DNA from: Rhizophagus clarus
Taxonomy: Eukaryota > Glomeromycota > Glomeromycetes > Glomerales > Glomeraceae
NCBI GenBank assembly: GCA_015698045.1
Contig: BLAL01000160.1
Coordinates: 248,001 to 312,000 of the forward strand
DNA: 64,000 nucleotides
Direction: 5' to 3'
A program made the position numbers and the translations under genes. The notes below the pieces were generated by a model. It did no database searches. It was not told the DNA's origin and saw only the letters and a program-made list of their open reading frames with translations. Below are positions 62,480 to 64,000 of the stretch, piece by piece. How positions within the stretch are numbered: position 1 is the stretch's first letter; every line of letters starts with the position of its first letter.

Positions 62480-64000
62480 TTAATGATCACATTTATTCAA
62501 TTTAAGTTGACGAATAAGTTTACCACTATCTGACTTTCTTCGAATTTTGTTGGTTGTCTTGGTCATAAATTCCAGACTTCCTTTTATTTCCTTTTAATCG
62601 GATATACATAATAATAATAATAATAAATTAATATCTAATAACAATTTAACAATTCGGAACCTTTTTCTTACCTTCAAGTAATGTTCTCTTGCTTGACGCA
62701 TTGATAATTTTTTCTAATAGTTCCGTAGTAATTAACTCATTTTTTTCCTTATTTAATGCCTAATTAAAACAAAATTTATCTTATTAAATTTATATACATA
62801 CATTTTCATATATTGTTATTATATTTACTTTTGCTAATTTTACAGCATCTTTGATCTCTCTTCCATTTAGATGTATGTCACTTAATTTTTTAATGTTTAC
62901 ATTATTAGGTTCATAATCCGAAAATTCCAAAAATGTACTCCATAATGTTTCACGTGCTATGAATATAAAAAAAAAATAATTAATAAGAGTAACATTATTA
63001 ATAATAAAAAAGTAATTTACCTTTAACGTCCAGTTCCTTGTATTCCAAGGAAATTGAAATACGAGATTTGAAAGCATCATCAAAACAATTTACTATAAAA
63101 TAAAAATATATTAAACACGAATAAACTTTTAAGTATTTATTTTTAAAAGTTCCCACCTCGATTCGTTGTTAAGAATACAATTCCTTGATGATAATCAAGT
63201 AATCTTAAAAATACACATACTAGAGCATTACGGTCAACTTCAAGTACATTTCGACGTTCAAGAAAAATATCAACTATTGTATAATTATAATAAATGGTTA
63301 AAATAAAATACCAATGAATTGACGTATCAATAAATATTTTACCTTCATCGATTAAAATAATAGCATTCCAAGCATATGCCAAATCAAAAATTTCTCTTAA
63401 TTTTCCTTCTAAATCTTTTGCATTTGTTCCTAATTCACCAACACTAATAGAATATAATGGACGATGAAGTTTCTCAGAAATTGCTTCAGCAGTTAATGTT
63501 TTTCCAACTGTTATAAGATAACTATTATTAAATTTACATGATTCATCATCATAAGCAATAAGTTAATAAAAAATAACAAACCTCCAGGGGGACCATGTAA
63601 CAAAAAAGTACATCCATCATCTTTATTATTAATAATATCTGTTTTACTATATTCAACTTTCACAAGACTTTCAATTAGGCTTTTTCTTGTTTGATCAAGA
63701 ACAAGTTTATCAAATGCTTCGTCATCAAATGATATTTCTAAAAGAGAAATGTAAGAAACAAATGCAAAATAATGTAAAAGAATTGGTAATAAATTTCAAG
63801 GTTATACCACTTAAATGTTCAACATCAATAAGGTACCAGTCTTTCCACACAAAACTATATACAGGGAGTTGAGGTGCACACATGAAGAGTTCTTCTTCTT
63901 CAACATAATCCATTTTTTTCATTTCTTTTATATAATCTTCATCATCATCGTACTCAAGATTTATAAGCTTCCCCTTATATCTGGAAGCATCAACCATAAC
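62480..64000 (-). CDS. AAA-family ATPase, 5' end beyond the window
   Basis: Eight exons seen: 63808->64000, 63582-63737, 63343-63507, 63157-63273, 63021-63092, 62829-62956, 62672-62759 and 62480-62580, all in phase to a stop. An AAA core is assembled across exons: Walker A GPPGVGKTLTAEA, then ISVGELGTNAKDLEGKL, Walker B AIILIDEVDIFLERRN, sensor 1 FLTTNR and FDDAFKSRISISL. The pattern DIFLERR...LEVDRNALVCVFLRLL is that of a large fungal AAA-ATPase family of unknown substrate. From the Met at 63997 there would be 338 residues, but family members are usually longer and the frame stays open to the edge, so the N-terminus is missing. The final 34 residues are basic. Confidence 0.87.

Noticed and set aside
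1..64000. CRISPR arrays, tRNA or rRNA genes
   Set aside because: No regularly spaced short repeats and no convincing tRNA or rRNA sequence was seen by eye; a tRNA or covariance-model scan would settle it.

Overview
This window is AT-rich nuclear DNA from a fungus. The gene set is fungal: an Rxt3 subunit of the Rpd3L deacetylase, a Dia2/Pof3-type TPR/F-box/LRR protein, ATP synthase subunit K, LTV1, a flavocytochrome b2 and a Ure2-like glutathione transferase. Small introns of roughly 50-300 bp are frequent. Very AT-rich deserts, abundant transposon relics and expanded lineage-type families (AAA-ATPase-like/PD-(D/E)XK, F-box/ankyrin) all point to an arbuscular mycorrhizal fungus (Glomeromycotina, Rhizophagus-like). 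That placement is an inference from overall character; no rRNA or marker gene was available to confirm it.

Layout. 1-8823 is accessory DNA dominated by an approximately 8 kb element. It has inverted terminal repeats and a 9-bp direct repeat at its ends. It carries a decayed Polinton/Maverick-like family B DNA polymerase and, in its right half, a decayed multi-intron gene of unknown function. 9691-22894 is a gene-dense block: glutathione transferase, Golgi-type NDPase (GDA1), ATP19, DIA2, a VAT-1-like oxidoreductase, RXT3 and capping protein alpha. 22895-29898 is again accessory: a 492-bp TA-flanked MITE with a nested palindrome, a broken AAA-ATPase-like/PD-(D/E)XK gene and AT-rich decay. 29899-54257 is a second gene-dense block: SDS3-like, a family I.5-type lipase, CDC123, LTV1, an F-box/ankyrin protein, an equilibrative nucleoside transporter, UTP15, mitoribosomal uL23m, a b2-type lactate dehydrogenase, NUP54 and S-adenosylmethionine synthetase. 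54258-62479 is a repeat island: a palindromic MITE, then a 5'-truncated LINE with a 16-bp target-site duplication, then an AT desert. An AAA ATPase gene runs off the right edge.

How the genes relate. Several products converge on ribosome production and translation: LTV1 (40S export/maturation), UTP15 (pre-rRNA transcription and processing), CDC123 (eIF2 assembly) and uL23m (mitoribosome). RXT3 and the SDS3-like protein belong to the same Rpd3L histone deacetylase complex and lie about 9 kb apart. Many neighbours are divergently transcribed from short shared intergenic regions: ATP19/DIA2, RXT3/CAP1, LTV1/F-box-ankyrin, UTP15/uL23m and CYB2/NUP54.

Exon structures were derived by reading GT-AG (once GC-AG) junctions and requiring an uninterrupted reading phase from start to stop. 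Every multi-exon model listed closes in frame. All are predictions without transcript support.
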